Virus record (IMG/VR): IMGVR_UViG_3300033571_029110 | Location: 1 to 36,011 of that record | Length of the DNA: 36,011 nt | Strand: one strand, 5' to 3' | From: a virus | Part shown: piece by piece, positions 9,127-16,327 of the stretch | How positions within the stretch are numbered: the stretch's first letter is position 1 | How the letters are laid out: each line of letters begins with the position of its first letter | Position numbers and translations under genes: made by a program | The notes under the pieces: model-generated | What the model was told of the DNA's origin: nothing | The model's database searches: none | What the model saw: only the letters and a program-made list of their open reading frames with translations

Positions 9127-9368
9127 TCGCTAGGAAAATTATTTTGGAGCTTTTTAATTTGTTGCTCGATTGTTACCCTCAATTGTTCCAAATTTTCCTT
9201 AGATTTTTCAATTACTTCTATTCCAATTTTACCGTTTTCTTCGCTGGAAGTTTCCAATTCTTTTAATTTACTCAAAACCTGAACTAGATCAGATAAAACA
9301 AAATTGAGTCTGTTACCAATTCCTTCATCAGAATCGGTAACAGACTCTACAATTTTATTACTTTTTAC
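9123..9368 (-). CDS. Coiled-coil reading frame without start, probable -1 frameshift extension
   Basis: This frame encodes 81 residues and ends with TGA overlapping the gp55-like ATG (ATGA). The product is amphipathic and helical (for example LSDLVQVLSKLKELE and EKSKENLEQLRVTIEQQ) and ends NNFPSE, so it looks like real protein. No ATG or GTG is available; the only conventional alternative is a TTG at the codon before SKLKELE, leaving about 50 residues. It is exactly in the -1 frame of the upstream 772-residue gene, whose last codons form the slippery heptamer A AAA AAG followed by TAA. A -1 shift there gives a product of 853 residues. Independent initiation is the main alternative. Confidence 0.6.
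   Translation of the reverse strand, partial: VKSNKIVESVTDSDEGIGNRLNFVLSDLVQVLSKLKELETSSEENGKIGIEVIEKSKENLEQLRVTIEQQIKKLQNNFPSE
9300..9356 (-). promoter_or_regulatory. Stem-loop downstream of slippery heptamer (frameshift stimulator or terminator)
   Basis: On the minus strand GAGTCTGTTACC (9347-9336) pairs perfectly with GGTAACAGACTC (9317-9306) around an 18-base loop. An outer arm AAAATT/AATTTT (9356-9351 with 9305-9300) extends it after a 3-base bulge. The inner stem begins 20 bases, and the outer arm 11 bases, after the heptamer at 9368-9374. A T-rich stretch (AATTTTGTTTT) follows, so it could also act as a weak terminator. Confidence 0.65.
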
Positions 9369-11683
9369 TTTTTTTTTGTCTTTGGTGCTGAAGAGAGTCC
9401 TGCTCTTTTCAAATCCTCAACAAATTTTTTACCGTTTTTCTTATGATTCCCTGGTGCTTCCTCTAGATTAGCATGAGCTTCATCTTCGATAAATTTTTTT
9501 GGATTAATGGATTTAGCTTTAGGAGCTTTTTCTGTGTGCGAATTAGCTTGTCCCTCTGCTAGATTCATATTCTTAAGATCTTCAATAAATTTAGCACTTC
9601 CTTTTACATTTGCTTGTGGTGCATCTGCTAGGTTTAGGTTTTCCAGATCTTCAATAAATTTTTTGCTCGATCCTGATTTTTTAGAGGGTGCGCTTGCTAA
9701 ATGACTATCAGAAGATTTACCTCCTTTTAAGGATTTTCCACTTTCTGGAGCTTCAACCAAACCAGCGTTTTTTTCATTTTCAACAAATTTTCCTGCAGAA
9801 CTTGCTGATTTACCTGGCGCTTTAGATAGATGTTTTTTGACAGAATTCATAAAAGCAGCATCATATTTAGCAGAAGGTGATTCTTTATCGGGAGCATGTG
9901 CTAAACCTGCATCAGTAGATTCATTGAAACCTGGATCAGATTCCATCTCAAGATCTAATGTTGGAGCGGTAATATCAATGTTTCCTACCTCGTCTTCGAT
10001 GTTTTCAACATCAGAGAAGAAATATTCTCCAGTTTTACCTTCACCAAACATAATAGTGTATGTTTTAGAATTTCCATCTACTCCAATAACTTTACCTTTT
10101 TGTCCGTTTCTTTTAATCCTAACAGGGGTGTCAATAGAATATCCCATTTCTTCGTTTACGTCTCCAGAAACAGATTTTGCATTTTTTTCTAAGTTGTTAA
10201 TCTCTTGATTAACTATGTTCCATCTATTCTTAAGGTCTGAAATTTCTTTTTCGATACCTTCTTCGATCTGAATTAATTCTTGAGAATCTGAAATTCTTGG
10301 ATTTTGAGACTTAGCAAATTTAATTTTGTTACTTTCGTTTTCTAGAATTTGTATGTTCTTGGCAATTTCTTTCTTATCATTTTTCATGATGCTAAGAATT
10401 GCCTGCTCTCCTTCTAAGAATTCTGTTAGAGATTCTGAGATGTCATATTTGATAAAATCCTTGATGATGCTCACTGCCTGTGTTGCATTGGCTTCGTAAA
10501 CCTTGTTGAGTTTCATCATAGGGTTTACTGTGTGAACGTATATTTTCTTTCCTAATTTAAAAATATTTGCTTCTACACCTTCATAGATTTTAGATTTAAT
10601 TTTCTTTCCGAAATCAATATCTGCTATTTCTTCTGAAGTGCTAGACACAAACAAAGCTTTAGAAATTTTCAATGATGAGTTTTCTAATAAGGTGTTTGTT
10701 GTTACACTAAGAAGTACAGGAAGTTCATTCTCGTTGATTTTTTTTCCGTTGAAATAAACTCTCTTTAGGTCATTTTCGTAAACAAATTCAACTTTATTGT
10801 TTCCAACATTCAAAGAAACTTTGTTGTTTGATATCTTAACGTCTCTGTCTTCTAGAATACCAGCTTTATTTACAAAATCTGGAGAGAGATCAGAAGGATT
10901 CACTTCTGTTAATGAAGTTTTGTCTTCATTTACAGAAAAGAATTTTCCGTTAGCATAAAATACTGATCCATTTTCTAGTACTTGGACTGGAGAATAAACG
11001 GAGGTAACCTCGCAAACTTCGTTATCGTAACCAACGTGGAATTTTGTTCCGTTTTGGTTTTCGTAAAGAGAGAGGAAGCTAACTAAATTTCTTACTTGTG
11101 GGTTAAATCCAAATCTTTTTAATCCGTGGATAAGAGTTTCTGTAGATCTGTTTTCTGAAATTAGCCACGATTTCATTTGTGAAGTTGCATCAGAAAAAAG
11201 ATCTCTTCCTGAAGTGCTTCTAATTGATTCGTAAGCTTTAACCACTTCAATTTCCCTTCTTCTGTTTTCTAAAATCGTATTCATGTTTTCTAAAACGGAA
11301 GCTACTGAAGATTCCCAAACAAAACCTTTAAGTTCATTAATAAATCCTTCTATTACGAAAGCTTCAGAAATGTTTTTAGAAACAAGTAAAAATTCATATT
11401 TTTCTAAAAGAATTTTTCCTGCTGGTAGTTCAGCAAAAGAAGAATTTTTAAGAGCAGAAATTGTATTTAAAACACCAAAAGAAAAAGAAGTTTTCCCTTT
11501 TTGTGTATATTCTTGCTCCGTTTTAGATTCGTTTATTCCCTGTGCTGTAGCTCCGTTAAGATAAGACGATCCTACCGTTGGATTAGAAGAATCTACTCCA
11601 CCCCAATTATTCAGGGATTCTGCAATTCTTTTTGAAGCTTCCATTTGGATTTTATTGATGTCATTATTCATGTTTTGTTCCAT
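9365..11683 (-). CDS. Large putative virion/scaffold protein with C-terminal repeats
   Basis: A 772-residue protein with no family I can name. Residues 1-420 are mixed helical and beta and include a segment with many short strands (about 200-330). Residues about 425-520 are charged coiled coil. A compact beta segment near 535-585 (VRIKRNGQKGKVIGVDGNSK) resembles a KOW or SH3-like fold. From residue 591 to the end runs a Lys/Ala/Pro-rich tail with about seven degenerate repeats of the type KKFIEDLxNLNLAxAP. Some repeats contain L-x-E followed by A or G (LVE-A, LAE-G, LEE-A), the consensus cut by the T4 prohead protease. The gene ends ACA AAA AAA AAG TAA, a slippery site. An internal head or core role is an inference. 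Confidence 0.8.
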   Translation of the reverse strand: MEQNMNNDINKIQMEASKRIAESLNNWGGVDSSNPTVGSSYLNGATAQGINESKTEQEYTQKGKTSFSFGVLNTISALKNSSFAELPAGKILLEKYEFLLVSKNISEAFVIEGFINELKGFVWESSVASVLENMNTILENRRREIEVVKAYESIRSTSGRDLFSDATSQMKSWLISENRSTETLIHGLKRFGFNPQVRNLVSFLSLYENQNGTKFHVGYDNEVCEVTSVYSPVQVLENGSVFYANGKFFSVNEDKTSLTEVNPSDLSPDFVNKAGILEDRDVKISNNKVSLNVGNNKVEFVYENDLKRVYFNGKKINENELPVLLSVTTNTLLENSSLKISKALFVSSTSEEIADIDFGKKIKSKIYEGVEANIFKLGKKIYVHTVNPMMKLNKVYEANATQAVSIIKDFIKYDISESLTEFLEGEQAILSIMKNDKKEIAKNIQILENESNKIKFAKSQNPRISDSQELIQIEEGIEKEISDLKNRWNIVNQEINNLEKNAKSVSGDVNEEMGYSIDTPVRIKRNGQKGKVIGVDGNSKTYTIMFGEGKTGEYFFSDVENIEDEVGNIDITAPTLDLEMESDPGFNESTDAGLAHAPDKESPSAKYDAAFMNSVKKHLSKAPGKSASSAGKFVENEKNAGLVEAPESGKSLKGGKSSDSHLASAPSKKSGSSKKFIEDLENLNLADAPQANVKGSAKFIEDLKNMNLAEGQANSHTEKAPKAKSINPKKFIEDEAHANLEEAPGNHKKNGKKFVEDLKRAGLSSAPKTKKK
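9368..9913 (-). repeat. Degenerate protein repeats (KFIEDL..NLAxAP)
   Basis: Residues 591-772 of the 772-residue protein contain units ending AGLAHAP, KHLSKAP, AGLVEAP, SHLASAP, LNLADAP, MNLAEGQ, ANLEEAP and AGLSSAP. Five are preceded by K(K)F(V/I)E(D/N). Units are roughly 18-30 residues apart. The codons are similar but not identical, so the repeats are old or under selection. Confidence 0.85.
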
Positions 11684-11697
11684 CTTTGTGCTTTTTG

Positions 11698-11708
11698 TTA
11701 TATATATC
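11698..11708 (-). promoter_or_regulatory. Candidate late promoter (GATATATATAA)
   Basis: GATATATATAA on the minus strand lies 14 bases before the ATG at 11683. It matches the AT-box seen before several structural genes and resembles the T4 late core. The leader that follows (CAAAAAGCACAAAG) has no strong Shine-Dalgarno sequence. Confidence 0.45.
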
Positions 11709-11717
11709 TTTTTTTGT

Positions 11718-11739
11718 AGGATTTCTCTTAAGTAATCCT
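11718..11739 (-). other. Small inverted repeat between gene end and late promoter
   Basis: AGGATT and AATCCT form a 6-base-pair stem with a 10-base loop containing CTTAAG. It lies between the stop of the collagen-like gene at 11747 and the AT-box at 11698-11708. On the minus strand it is followed by A rather than T, so it is not a standard terminator in the direction of transcription. Confidence 0.35.
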
Positions 11740-11746
11740 TTGTATT

Positions 11747-12124
11747 TTACCAGGTATCGTTACTCCAGGCAACACGCTTCCAAATATTATTCACTCCGTT
11801 ATAATTTTGTGTGCAGTAGTAAATAAACGACGAAGAAAAATAAAGGTCTCCTGTTATATCCCCTGTTGCTCCTATACTAGTAGAAGGCTCAGAAGTTAAT
11901 CTTCCTCCACCTCCTGTTGGTCCGGTAATTCCCTGTGGTCCCGTAGTTCCAGTGGCTCCTTGTGGACCGGTAGATCCTGTAGCTCCTGAGCCTGTTCCCC
12001 CCGTATTTATGGTATTATAAGGGAAGAGTGCTGCATTACCGTTGTTGATACCAACTAAGCTGTCCCCTGGACCAAACCCCGTCGCTGCGGGTAAAGATGC
12101 TAATGAAATTGTTTTATTTGCCAT
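11747..12124 (-). CDS. Short collagen-like virion protein
   Basis: A 125-residue protein. The N-terminus (MANKTISLASLPAATGFGPG) resembles a short virion-attachment segment. Residues about 42-72 form Gly-X-Y triplets (GTGSGATGSTGPQGATG), with Thr or Gln in place of Pro. The C-terminal 45 residues are aromatic-rich (LYFSSSFIYYCTQNY, then WKRVAWSNDTW), like small phage fibre or head-decoration end domains. It is one of a cluster of probable surface proteins with the two upstream paralogues. Its collagen part shares its triplet style with the long collagen-like gene at the left edge. Confidence 0.8.
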   Translation of the reverse strand: MANKTISLASLPAATGFGPGDSLVGINNGNAALFPYNTINTGGTGSGATGSTGPQGATGTTGPQGITGPTGGGGRLTSEPSTSIGATGDITGDLYFSSSFIYYCTQNYNGVNNIWKRVAWSNDTW

Positions 12125-12137
12125 TTAAGCTATTTAT

Positions 12138-12209
12138 TTAAAGAGTTATAAATTCCGCGTCCTGTGTGACTAAGATATTACCATTTTGATCAGTGAGATA
12201 ATTAGTGAT
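12138..12209 (-). other. In-frame open stretch after the stop of the 160-residue gene
   Basis: Directly after the TAA at 12210-12212, and in the same frame, 23 sense codons run to a second TAA at 12138-12140. The translation contains NYLTDQNGNILVTQ, a pattern seen at C-termini of fibre-like proteins, so it looks like former or conditional coding sequence. Possible explanations are stop-codon readthrough, a recent nonsense mutation or a sequencing error. Confidence 0.5.
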
Positions 12210-12692
12210 TTAGCTCGATACCAATCCCTCTCCTATGATAACCTCGATATTTACCCTGGCAGAGTGTGGATTATAAAGAAGCATGCCTCCCTGTTCAAAA
12301 TAGGGTGATTCTATATCACTCCCATTAGGATCTAAATCCCATCCGCCAAAAATATAGTTACTATTACCTGTAAGAATCATCAAATTTGCTATAGGTAGAT
12401 AATTGCCTTGATAAATTACATTAATAAATCTACTTGCTACTGGTAGGGTAGAAGGATATGTGGCTTTTATTAAGATAAAATCGACATTATCTATTCCTTC
12501 TGCACTAAGAACTAAAGATGAATTTGGGTATACACACCCATTAAAAGAGGAAAAATTATTCAGTATTATGTCAGTATCACAAAAGCTAAATTCACGAACA
12601 ATGGTAGTTCCTTTCACTACCTGTAAATTGCATCTTTGGAATAAAGATCCTTCAAATTGTATTGCATCACATACTAGAGGTGGTGTAGCCAT
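12210..12692 (-). CDS. Putative virion protein, paralogue of upstream gene
   Basis: A 160-residue protein of unknown function. It shares an ordered set of motifs with the gene just upstream: an N-terminal QRCNLQV segment versus QSCNLDI, then YQGNYLPIANLMILTG versus YKGQIYPINSLMVLTG, then GGWDLD versus QGWDLS, then QGGMLLYNP versus FGGILFNNP near the end. This indicates a tandem duplication. The content is mostly beta strands with few charged residues, as in virion surface proteins. The TAATG junction with the upstream gene indicates translational coupling. The frame stays open after the stop (see 12138-12209), so the C-terminus may once have been longer. Confidence 0.78.
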   Translation of the reverse strand: MATPPLVCDAIQFEGSLFQRCNLQVVKGTTIVREFSFCDTDIILNNFSSFNGCVYPNSSLVLSAEGIDNVDFILIKATYPSTLPVASRFINVIYQGNYLPIANLMILTGNSNYIFGGWDLDPNGSDIESPYFEQGGMLLYNPHSARVNIEVIIGEGLVSS

Positions 12693-13276
12693 TAGTTCAT
12701 TATTAATATTTCAACCTCTACCGGGTACGTTTCATTTGGATTATTAAATAAAATCCCGCCGAATGTGAAATCCGGAGAAGAAATTGGCGGAAAAATATTA
12801 GGTGAAAATCCAGGTACCGGTGGGTTATTTGAGTAATAACTCAAGTCCCATCCTTGCCATGGAATAGAGGGTTGTGTTCTTCCTGTTAAAACCATTAAAG
12901 AATTAATAGGATAAATTTGTCCTTTGTATTCCCATGTTAAATATCTGTCTTCAGAGGGATGTTTTTTGTCATATTTAACCTTAACAGCTATTAATTGTAC
13001 TTCCCCTTGTTCCTGTCCTATCTCTGGTGCAGTTAAGGTATAATTAGCTCCTGGTTGTAGTATAAAATTTCTTTTAGAAGATCCTCCACACCCTCCTAAT
13101 TCTCCGCTTCCTAAGGATGGCAGATTAAAATCACACAATGATACACTAGACAAAACATTTACACCTTCTTTAATGTCCAAATTACAAGATTGAAACACCA
13201 CCCTTTTATAGGTTTCTGGATTACAGTTTAAATGTTTTATGTAAACTGGGTCTGTTGTATTAATTTGTCCAATCAT
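12692..13276 (-). CDS. Putative virion protein, paralogue of downstream gene
   Basis: A 194-residue protein of unknown function, sharing the CNL, YPINSLMVLTG, GWDL and GGILFNNP landmarks with the 160-residue protein that follows. It differs by an extra Pro-rich loop (NNPPVPGFSPNIFPP) and a Cys/Gly-rich loop (GELGGCGGSS). Its start overlaps the end of the coiled-coil membrane protein gene by 17 bases, and its stop overlaps the next ATG as TAATG. The neighbours (collagen-like protein downstream) suggest a tail-fibre or head-surface group, but no enzymatic or receptor-binding motif can be seen. Confidence 0.78.
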   Translation of the reverse strand: MIGQINTTDPVYIKHLNCNPETYKRVVFQSCNLDIKEGVNVLSSVSLCDFNLPSLGSGELGGCGGSSKRNFILQPGANYTLTAPEIGQEQGEVQLIAVKVKYDKKHPSEDRYLTWEYKGQIYPINSLMVLTGRTQPSIPWQGWDLSYYSNNPPVPGFSPNIFPPISSPDFTFGGILFNNPNETYPVEVEILIMN

Positions 13277-14510
13277 TTGAAGGCGTGTTATATTTATACC
13301 CTTTGAATCCTGGGGTATTTTCTCTGATGTATCTAGAATATTTATCTAAATCTTCCGCTGTATTTGCTCCGGTATCTTTTAATTTTTTTTGTGATTGTGG
13401 TATTTCTTTATTTTCTGTTTCTTCTTCCTGTTTAATCTCTTCTTTTTGCACTTCTGCCTCGGTTGGAAAAATCTTTTCTATTTCTATTTTCTTTATCTGT
13501 CCGCTTTCGAATCTTATCTCTCTTGTTTTTGATTCTTGTGTAGGCGAGTTGTTCTCCTTTTCATGTTTATCCTCTAGAATTATATCTTCCGTTTCTTGTG
13601 ATTCCCCGACAACATCATTGTTTTCCTCTTCTACTTCTACTTCTTGTTCTGGTATAACTCGAGGTTCTACTACTGGATCTGGCTCTGGTTCTGTGTTCTT
13701 TTCTGTCTTTTCTTCTTTAGATTTTTCAAAAGCAAAATTGGCTGCTATTACCAAGGCTATAGCTAAGGGATCAAACACAAGCATTAGCACTAAAATGTAC
13801 CAGTTAACCACCACTTCTAAAGGCTTTCCTGTTAGACCTGCAATATATTTTAGCGGTCCAATTTCTTTTGCTATATCTTCGTTGGAACTAATCTCGAGTT
13901 TTCCTATTTCTATACTAGATATTTTTTTGTTCTTAGATGAAATAGAATCGTTTATAACCTGAATTTCGCCGTCTATTCTTTTAATCTCTGCTTCCACCTC
14001 TTTTATTTGTTGTCTAAGAGAAGATGTTGATCTATTTTGATTAATTAGAACATCTTGGGAAGACTGTAAACTAGATCTGATAGTTGTTAATTGAGTAACT
14101 CTATTATTTTTTTGATCTAATTGTGCCTGATATGTTTTTATTTCGCTCTCTACGACACTTTTTTCTTGATCCAATAGGGTAACAACCTGTCCCTGATTTT
14201 GTAGCTTAAAAGCTGTTTCTTGGTAAGCAGACGAGAGGAATCCGTAGATCCCTGCAGAGGTGACTCCTATCAATACTAACGTAGCTATTAGGAGGTATGT
14301 TTTCAGTAAGACGTTAAGGCTTTTCCAGTATTGATAAAGAAGAGAAGCAGTAACTAATTTTGCAAATTCTAAGCTTCCTGCCAGTATCATTACTTCTAAT
14401 GAGGCACCAGCAAACATTTTTCCTAGTCCATAAACGGAATAGAAAGCAGCGGACCCTGAAACAGAAAAAGCAGAAAGTGTAATTAACCAAGGAAATAACT
14501 TTTTTCGCAT
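13260..14510 (-). CDS. Membrane protein with internal coiled coil
   Basis: A 416-residue protein. Three hydrophobic segments lie near the N-terminus (about 7-26, 34-58 and 70-92), followed by a long coiled coil (about 100-205, rich in Gln, Lys, Glu and Ile). A fourth hydrophobic segment is near 235-262 (WYILVLMLVFDPLAIALVIA). The next 120 residues are very acidic and probably disordered. The C-terminus ends with a short folded-looking piece (KYSRYIRENTPGFKGYKYN). Proteins of this layout are common and unnamed in large T4-like phages. A host-membrane role during infection is likely; a role in lysis cannot be excluded. An AT-box precedes the ATG and a strong terminator separates it from the upstream operon. 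Confidence 0.82.
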   Translation of the reverse strand: MRKKLFPWLITLSAFSVSGSAAFYSVYGLGKMFAGASLEVMILAGSLEFAKLVTASLLYQYWKSLNVLLKTYLLIATLVLIGVTSAGIYGFLSSAYQETAFKLQNQGQVVTLLDQEKSVVESEIKTYQAQLDQKNNRVTQLTTIRSSLQSSQDVLINQNRSTSSLRQQIKEVEAEIKRIDGEIQVINDSISSKNKKISSIEIGKLEISSNEDIAKEIGPLKYIAGLTGKPLEVVVNWYILVLMLVFDPLAIALVIAANFAFEKSKEEKTEKNTEPEPDPVVEPRVIPEQEVEVEEENNDVVGESQETEDIILEDKHEKENNSPTQESKTREIRFESGQIKKIEIEKIFPTEAEVQKEEIKQEEETENKEIPQSQKKLKDTGANTAEDLDKYSRYIRENTPGFKGYKYNTPSNDWTN

Positions 14511-14515
14511 ATTAA

Positions 14516-14525
14516 CTATATATCC
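14516..14525 (-). promoter_or_regulatory. Candidate late promoter (GGATATATAG)
   Basis: GGATATATAG lies five bases before the ATG at 14510 on the minus strand and just after the terminator at 14528-14558. It belongs to the recurring AT-box set. The last base deviates from TATAAATA. Confidence 0.38.
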
Positions 14526-14527
14526 AC

Positions 14528-14558
14528 AAAAAAAGCCAGATATATTATCTGGCTTTTT
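14528..14558 (-). terminator. Strong rho-independent terminator, works on both strands
   Basis: AGCCAGATA and TATCTGGCT form a perfect 9-base-pair stem with a 3-base loop. On the minus strand the stem is flanked by A5 before and T7 after; the plus strand also has T5. It follows the stop of the 164-residue gene and ends the non-structural operon. Confidence 0.85.
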
Positions 14559-14575
14559 AGATTAAAAATTGTGTA

Positions 14576-15070
14576 TTAAATTGTTTCAATACCTTGAGCA
14601 GCAGCCGCAAGTTCTTTTTCTAGGTTATTCTTTCTTATGTTGTCCTGCTGTACAAGAATCAATGACTCTTCAAAAGTTTTCCAAAGAGAGATAAATTGAT
14701 CTATCTCTTTAGATCCTGTACCTTCCCACCTCATTAAAAAATAATGGGAAGCTTCGATTTCTAAATTGGTAAAATAACAAACCCCATCTTTGATACCTTC
14801 TTTCTTAACAGTTTCAATTCTTTTTAGAATTTCTTTAACCCCAAGAGATTCTTTTGACCTCCATGATACTTTTTCATTCATGAATTTTTCAAAAGATTTT
14901 AAGGTGATAGAATCCATAGAAACGGCATATTCTTTTCCGTTTAATTCTGCAATAACCTCGTCCAGTTCTTTGGTCAGTTGATCAATTTTTTCTTGATCTA
15001 TTTTTTGGAAAACCTGTTCAATTTTTTTATCGTTAGCAAGTTCTTCTGCTGTAAGATTTTCTTGTGGCAT
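14576..15070 (-). CDS. Hypothetical protein, helical and acidic
   Basis: A 164-residue protein with no family I recognise. It is strongly helical: N-terminal Glu/Lys/Asp-rich helices (residues about 8-48), a central part with KEILKRIETVKKEG, and a C-terminal coiled-coil-like helix (DNIRKNNLEKELAAAAQ). There is no signal peptide or membrane segment. It is the last gene before the strong terminator and follows the RecB-like nuclease by 45 bases, so it is the end of the six-gene non-structural operon. The leader (ATAAAAATAAAAATAAAAAAT) is almost pure A/T. Confidence 0.75.
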   Translation of the reverse strand: MPQENLTAEELANDKKIEQVFQKIDQEKIDQLTKELDEVIAELNGKEYAVSMDSITLKSFEKFMNEKVSWRSKESLGVKEILKRIETVKKEGIKDGVCYFTNLEIEASHYFLMRWEGTGSKEIDQFISLWKTFEESLILVQQDNIRKNNLEKELAAAAQGIETI

Positions 15071-15115
15071 ATTTTTTATTTTTATTTTTATAGGTGTTTG
15101 TCAGTGTGAAGTTTC

Positions 15116-15880
15116 TTAAATTCCATAAATTTCTTTGAATTGAGCTAATAATTCTAAAAACTTTTTGAGGTATTCCTTCATCTCCCAGTCATGAACAATA
15201 AAGGTCTGAAGTTGATCTGTGTTCTCGTTAGATATTCTAATCCTGCCCATCTTAGGAATTTTACCGTATTTTTCAGCACACATAAACATATAAGCAACAA
15301 TTTGTAGCTTATAAGCTAGAATATCATCTTCATCTTTAGCAAACGTAGCAGATTTAAAATCATCTACTATAAGGTTTTCTTCCATGTCCAGATAAACAAA
15401 ATCCGTAGTTCCTGCCCATCCCCCTTTGAACGCGGTGAAAAGGAAAACCTCATTATCGACTATTTCTGAGATATTTTCCCAGAATTTGTCGTGATAAAAA
15501 TTCCAAAATAGGTTTCTGCCTCTTTCAACTATCTTTGCATATTTACCGTCTTCTTTTCTGGATTCCTCTATAGCAAATATCTGTGCTTTCTTAAGAGACC
15601 TTTCAACATCTCTTTCTTTAGCCCATTCCATTAGGAATATTTCTAGCATCTTGTGCAGGATGTTACCTCTTTCTGAAGCATCCGACATTATCTTATTCCA
15701 CTTTTGCTCCCCAAATTCTTCCTTTAGCTTTTCATACTTTTCTATTTTTACTAATTTAAGTATGGTGGTAACGGAAGGCAAAATTAAAGGAGCCTCGTCG
15801 ACCCCTTTAACAATATATGCTCTTCCCCAAGGATAATTTTCTCTGGAGATCTCTACCTCATTGGATTTTAATGAACTCAT
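15116..15880 (-). CDS. RecB/Cas4-like PD-(D/E)XK nuclease
   Basis: A 254-residue protein with the motifs of the RecB-type PD-(D/E)XK exonuclease family. These are RGNILHKMLE (H76), a Glu on the preceding strand (E144), GTTDFVYLD (D160), VDDFKSAT (D174 and K176), and LQIVAYMF with Q193 and Y196 as the QxxxY motif. Such nucleases bind divalent metal and cut DNA ends; in phages they serve recombination, host-DNA breakdown or DNA maturation. I chose the ATG at 15880 rather than a TTG two codons earlier. The gene overlaps the end of the upstream membrane-protein gene by 23 bases. The zinc-binding Cys residues that define Cas4 are not present. Confidence 0.82.
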   Translation of the reverse strand: MSSLKSNEVEISRENYPWGRAYIVKGVDEAPLILPSVTTILKLVKIEKYEKLKEEFGEQKWNKIMSDASERGNILHKMLEIFLMEWAKERDVERSLKKAQIFAIEESRKEDGKYAKIVERGRNLFWNFYHDKFWENISEIVDNEVFLFTAFKGGWAGTTDFVYLDMEENLIVDDFKSATFAKDEDDILAYKLQIVAYMFMCAEKYGKIPKMGRIRISNENTDQLQTFIVHDWEMKEYLKKFLELLAQFKEIYGI

Positions 15881-16325
15881 AAACAATTATTATTTTATCC
15901 AATATCCATTGCATCCATCCGAATCTTTTTTGAGACCATATAATAATCATTAGTAAAAATAATCTTGAAATAACCCAAAAGAAAGAAAGTGTTTGGAAAT
16001 ATGGACTATATACTATCAGCCAAGAAACTGTGCCTTCGATAGGAGTGATTTTTGGAATTATAATCTCTTGCAGACCCAAATTAGTCAGATATTCATTAAG
16101 AGGACGAGATTCTTCTAAAACATATGCAGGTCTAATCTCTGAAGGTGTATCGGGAGAATATAACACTTCTGGAGGAAGATTAATAACTGTGTATATTCTT
16201 CCCAGCCAATCCACTCTTAGGTTATATTTTTCCCATTCTATAGTTCCACTATTTTTCTTTATAATTTTCTTTATAAAAAAATAGTTATTGATGTCATTTA
16301 TGACTTTTTTAAAAGGATACCACAT
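15858..16325 (-). CDS. Hypothetical protein with C-terminal membrane segment
   Basis: A 155-residue protein of unknown function. The N-terminal part is basic and aromatic (WYPFKKVINDINNYFFIKKIIKK). The middle (about 30-95) is a soluble segment rich in Pro and hydrophobic strands. Residues about 105-132 are strongly hydrophobic (VYSPYFQTLSFFWVISRLFL and on through LMIIIW), probably one membrane helix, followed by a short aromatic tail. The ATG at 16325 comes two bases after the TGA of the sigma-factor gene. A TTG two codons earlier is the alternative start. It lies inside the operon with the deaminase, sigma factor and nuclease. Confidence 0.65.
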   Translation of the reverse strand: MWYPFKKVINDINNYFFIKKIIKKNSGTIEWEKYNLRVDWLGRIYTVINLPPEVLYSPDTPSEIRPAYVLEESRPLNEYLTNLGLQEIIIPKITPIEGTVSWLIVYSPYFQTLSFFWVISRLFLLMIIIWSQKRFGWMQWILDKIIIVYEFIKIQ

Positions 16326-16327
16326 AA

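Noticed and set aside
13285-13962. Plus-strand frame of 225 codons opposite the coiled-coil membrane protein
   Set aside because: Ser/Phe-rich shadow of the Glu/Lys-rich acidic tail and coiled coil on the minus strand.
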